Source: Agromyces sp. (GTDB lineage: Bacteria > Actinomycetota > Actinomycetes > Actinomycetales > Microbacteriaceae). Taken from it: 24,893 bases of DNA. The stretch is taken from positions 1 through 24,893 of the forward strand of contig JAPSJU010000007.1 in assembly GCA_031178025.1 (NCBI GenBank). Direction: 5' to 3'. Position 1 is the first letter of the stretch; each line of letters starts with the position of its first letter. The notes beneath the pieces are model-generated. The model was not told the origin of the DNA. It did not search any database and saw only the letters and a program-made list of their open reading frames with translations. Below are positions 22,527 through 24,893 of this stretch, piece after piece. The position numbers and the translations under genes are program-made.

Positions 22527-23801
22527 ATGTCCTCCACTTCCTCCATTCCCATCATCCGGCCCGACGACTACGGCCGGCCGGCGCACCCCGGCGATCTCCT
22601 CTCGCGCCGCCAGCGTCTCGTCTACGTGCTCGTGCTCGGCGCCCTCACGGCGCTCGGCCCCTTCACCATCGACCTGTACCTGCCCGCGTTCCCCGTGCTG
22701 CAGGCGGAGCTCGGCGTGTCGGCTGCGGCCGTGCAGCTCACGCTCACGGGCACGATGATCGGCTTCGGCTTCGGGCAGCTCATCGTCGGCCCGTGGAGCG
22801 ACAAGGTCGGCCGACGGCTTCCGCTCATCCTCGCCACGGGGCTGCACATCGCGGCATCCGTCGCCGCGGCGCTCGCTCCCGACATCGCCTGGCTCATGGT
22901 GTTCCGCCTGCTGCAGGGGTTCGGCGCCGCCGCGGGCGGTGTCGTCGCCATGGCCATGGTGCGCGACCTCTTCGGCGGCAAGCCGCTCGTGCGGATGCTC
23001 TCGAGGCTGGCGCTCGTCAACGGGCTCGCGCCGGTGCTCGCACCGGTCATCGGCTCGCAGCTGCTCTCGGTCATGGACTGGCGCGGCGTCTTCGTGGTGC
23101 TCGGGATCTACGGCGTGGTCGTCGTGGTGGCCGTCGCCTTCCTCATCGTCGAGACGCTGCCCGAGTCGCGTCGCCACGTCGCCGGGCACTCGACCCTCCG
23201 CGATCGGTACGCGGCGCTCTTCCGCGACCGGGTGTACCTCGGCGCAGTGCTCGTGGGCGGCATGACCTTCACGGGGCTCTTCGGGTACCTGTCGACGTCG
23301 TCGTTCCTCTTCCAGGAGGTCTACGCGTTCAGCGCCCAGCAGTACGGGCTGCTGTTCGCGGTGAACTCGATCGGCATCATCATCGGCGTGCAGACCAGCT
23401 CGCGGCTCATGCGCGGGCCGGTGCAGCCGCAGTGGATCCTCGCCGCGGCGACGATCGTGCACCTCGCGATGGCCGCGGCCATCATGGTGCTGGACTCGAA
23501 CGGGGCCGGGTTCTGGGGCACCGCGATCCCGCTCTGGATCTACATCCTCGCGTGCGGGTTCTCGTTCCCCGCCGTGCAGGTGCTGGCACTCGCCCGCCAC
23601 GGCGCCGAGGCTGGCACCGCGGCCTCGCTGCTCGGTGCGCTGAACTTCGGCCTCGCCGGCGTCATCTCGCCGCTCATCGGCCTCATGGGCGTCGGAAGCG
23701 CGGTCCCCATGGCCTTCGTGATGCTGCTCGCGGCGGTCGTGGCCATCACCGCGCTCTGGGCCCTCGTGCGGCCGAAGACCGTGCCGCCGCTCAGCGACTG
23801 A
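22527..23801 (+). CDS. MFS drug exporter, Bcr/CflA type
   Basis: Proton-driven efflux protein of the major facilitator superfamily, 424 residues with about twelve membrane spans. The Bcr/CflA pattern TALGPFTIDLYLPAFP is in span 1 (about 39-54). Motif A, GPWSDKVGRR, is in the loop after span 2 (about 88-97). RLLQGFGAAAGGVVAMAMVRD is in span 4, and NGLAPVLAPVIGSQLL is in span 5 and matches the antiporter motif. CAGGA lies six bases before the ATG. The family exports chloramphenicol, bicyclomycin or other small molecules; the substrate here is unknown. It follows the ROK gene on the same strand by 180 bases, with its own promoter and a structured leader, so it is probably regulated separately from xylan use. 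Confidence 0.9.
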   Translation: MSSTSSIPIIRPDDYGRPAHPGDLLSRRQRLVYVLVLGALTALGPFTIDLYLPAFPVLQAELGVSAAAVQLTLTGTMIGFGFGQLIVGPWSDKVGRRLPLILATGLHIAASVAAALAPDIAWLMVFRLLQGFGAAAGGVVAMAMVRDLFGGKPLVRMLSRLALVNGLAPVLAPVIGSQLLSVMDWRGVFVVLGIYGVVVVVAVAFLIVETLPESRRHVAGHSTLRDRYAALFRDRVYLGAVLVGGMTFTGLFGYLSTSSFLFQEVYAFSAQQYGLLFAVNSIGIIIGVQTSSRLMRGPVQPQWILAAATIVHLAMAAAIMVLDSNGAGFWGTAIPLWIYILACGFSFPAVQVLALARHGAEAGTAASLLGALNFGLAGVISPLIGLMGVGSAVPMAFVMLLAAVVAITALWALVRPKTVPPLSD

Positions 23802-23820
23802 GCCGAACCGCGCCGCGATG

Positions 23821-23842
23821 CCCGACGCGAGCGCAGGTCGGG
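23821..23842 (+). terminator. weak hairpin after the MFS gene
   Basis: CCCGAC (23821-23826) pairs with GTCGGG (23837-23842) around a 10-base loop, 20 bases after the MFS stop and before the PAP2 gene. Only 6 bp and no T-tract, so the call is tentative. Confidence 0.25.
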
Positions 23843-23883
23843 GCCGCGCGAGCCGGCGCATCCGCTGATCGCGACACCCGGGT

Positions 23884-23889
23884 TAGCGT
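23884..23889 (+). promoter_or_regulatory. -10 box for a probably leaderless PAP2 gene
   Basis: TAGCGT ends exactly six bases before the ATG at 23896. The same hexamer with the same spacing occurs before the partial gene at 24817. No Shine-Dalgarno is present. The -35 region is unclear. Confidence 0.42.
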
Positions 23890-23895
23890 TGTGGC

Positions 23896-24711
23896 ATGAC
23901 GGAGCGCAACGATCCGACGACGCAGCCCGCCGAGGCGCCCGACACGGCCCAGGAGGCGACGGGGCACGACCCGACGCCCACGGTGACCGACGACCTGCGA
24001 CCCGCGCAGCGCGAGGCGAAGGCCGTTCGGCTGGGACGTCGCGCCCCGCTCATCGGAGGCACGGTCGCCGTCATCGTCGCCGCCCTCCTCGGCCTCGTCA
24101 TCATGGCGCGCGCCGACGGGCTCCCGTTCGAGTTCGACGAGGAGTGGGCCGAGGACCTCCTCGAGATCCGCGGCGGGCTCGGCGACGTGCTCGCCTTCCT
24201 CATGAACGCGCTCGGCGGCGGCATCGCCGGCATCTTCATCGTCCCGATCACGACCGCGGCGATCCTCCTCATCCTGCGGCGGCCGTGGGCGGCGCTCTAC
24301 TTCGTCGTCGCCTCGGCCGTGAGCGCCGGGATCGTGCAGCTCCTGAAGCACCTGTTCGGGCGTGCGCGACCCGAGGACATCCTCGTGGTGAGCGACTTCG
24401 GCTCCTTCCCGTCTGGCCACGTCGCGAACGCCGCGACGATCGCCGTGGCGCTCGGGGTGATCGTTCCGCGCGCCTGGATGTGGGTGCTCGGCGCCGTCTA
24501 CACCGCGGTGATGGCGGCGAGCCGCACGTACCTCGGGGCGCACTGGCTCTCGGACACCATCGGCGGCCTCCTCATCGGCGGGGGCGTCGCACTCGTGGTC
24601 TGGGCGGTGCTCGCGGAAGTGCTCGAACGTGAGCGCCTCGCCCGACTGGCGCGGGTGTCGGCGGTGAACGCCGCCCGGGCGCAATCCCACATCACCCCGC
24701 CCTCCCGCTGA
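23896..24711 (+). CDS. PAP2-superfamily membrane phosphatase
   Basis: Membrane-bound lipid phosphatase of the PAP2 type, 271 residues. Known members act on phosphatidic acid, undecaprenyl diphosphate or similar lipids on the outer face of the membrane. An acidic, proline-rich cytoplasmic tail (1-48) precedes about five or six membrane spans. All three signature motifs are intact: KHLFGRARP (Lys151, Arg158, Pro159), FPSGH (172-175, His175) and SRTYLGAHWLSD (Arg210, His216). The start codon is set by the tail and by a -10 box six bases upstream, pointing to a leaderless message. It is 94 bases after the MFS gene on the same strand and has no clear functional link to sugar use. The exact lipid substrate cannot be told from sequence. 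Confidence 0.9.
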   Translation: MTERNDPTTQPAEAPDTAQEATGHDPTPTVTDDLRPAQREAKAVRLGRRAPLIGGTVAVIVAALLGLVIMARADGLPFEFDEEWAEDLLEIRGGLGDVLAFLMNALGGGIAGIFIVPITTAAILLILRRPWAALYFVVASAVSAGIVQLLKHLFGRARPEDILVVSDFGSFPSGHVANAATIAVALGVIVPRAWMWVLGAVYTAVMAASRTYLGAHWLSDTIGGLLIGGGVALVVWAVLAEVLERERLARLARVSAVNAARAQSHITPPSR

Positions 24712-24781
24712 CGCCGCGGCGCGCGTCACGCCCCAAGGGCCGCCCACGCCCATCGGGAGCGGGGGAGCGTGCTGCGGCGCG

Positions 24782-24810
24782 TCGACTCGCCGCCGCCGCC
24801 GCGATAGCGT
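24782..24810 (+). promoter_or_regulatory. candidate promoter of the right-edge gene
   Basis: TCGACT (24782-24787) and TAGCGT (24805-24810) have a 17-base spacer. The -10 box ends six bases before the ATG at 24817. Apart from this, the stretch 24712-24816 after PAP2 holds nothing I can identify. Confidence 0.42.
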
Positions 24811-24816
24811 CGGAGG

Positions 24817-24893
24817 ATGCGGATGCAGGCGACGACGGCACCGGCGCCCGATGCGTCGGTCGTCGCCGAAGCGAGGGCGGCGGCGGATGCCGC
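24817..24893 (+). CDS. start of an unidentified gene, cut by the window edge
   Basis: An open frame begins MRMQATTAPAPDASVVAEAR and continues to the last base. The 25 visible codons end mostly in G or C and are rich in Ala, as in neighbouring genes. Two starts are possible. The ATG at 24817 would be leaderless, since TAGCGT ends six bases upstream. The ATG at 24823 would use GGAGG (24812-24816) at a 6-base spacing. Too little is visible to assign a family. Confidence 0.55.
   Translation, partial: MRMQATTAPAPDASVVAEARAAADA

Noticed and set aside
1..24893. Insertion sequences, CRISPR arrays, prophage or integrase remnants
   Set aside because: I found no transposase or integrase motifs, no regularly spaced repeats other than the 16-bp tandem, and no sharp change in base composition.

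Overview
The window is very GC-rich, with G/C at almost every third codon position, frequent GTG starts, and classic actinobacterial families. These include LacI and ROK sugar regulators, lipoprotein solute-binding proteins with MalF/MalG-type permeases but no dedicated ATPase, and a Streptomyces-type class I xylose isomerase. The codon style, the frequent GGATGC/GCATCC words and the gene content suggest a free-living plant- or soil-associated actinobacterium, most likely of the Microbacteriaceae/Micrococcales. That placement is an inference. I see no mobile element, CRISPR array, tRNA or rRNA.

Layout. (1) 1-6102: a Tat-type lipoprotein sugar-binding protein with no permeases beside it, a convergent DUF488 gene, then GH42 beta-galactosidase, a ThuA-like protein and glycerate kinase. 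The last two overlap as GTGA. The binding protein and the GH42 gene each carry the same LacI-type palindrome immediately after their -10 box. (2) 6157-11263: a minus-strand operon xylA (xylose isomerase), xylB (xylulokinase) and a signal-less GH10 xylanase, divergent from a LacI-family regulator. (3) 11318-21033: a tightly packed minus-strand operon of sugar-binding lipoprotein, two permeases, GH3 glycosidase and a 1347-residue secreted CBM-CE4-CBM-GH10-CBM9 xylanase. It is divergent from a ROK-type regulator, with a near-perfect palindrome between them. A strong hairpin at 11269-11308 separates the LacI gene from the end of this operon. (4) 22347-24893: a Bcr/CflA-type MFS exporter behind a leader rich in inverted repeats, a PAP2 phosphatase and the first codons of another gene.

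How the genes fit together. Regions 2 and 3 form a near-complete xylan pathway. The secreted CE4-GH10 enzyme deacetylates and cuts xylan outside the cell. The binding protein and two permeases import xylo-oligosaccharides, powered by an ATPase that must lie elsewhere. The cytoplasmic GH3 and the signal-less GH10 release xylose, and XylA and XylB convert it to xylulose 5-phosphate. The pathway appears to be split between two regulators of different families: ROK for extracellular attack and uptake, LacI for xylose metabolism. Region 1 looks like a separate galactoside module.

The main points for follow-up are the ROK operator system, with a third half-site inside the regulator's own gene; a ROK protein lacking the zinc-binding cysteines; the exporter leader with three consecutive inverted repeats and a possible mini-ORF; the paired LacI operators with no cognate regulator next to them; a 16-bp tandem repeat in the xyl operon; and several apparently leaderless genes.
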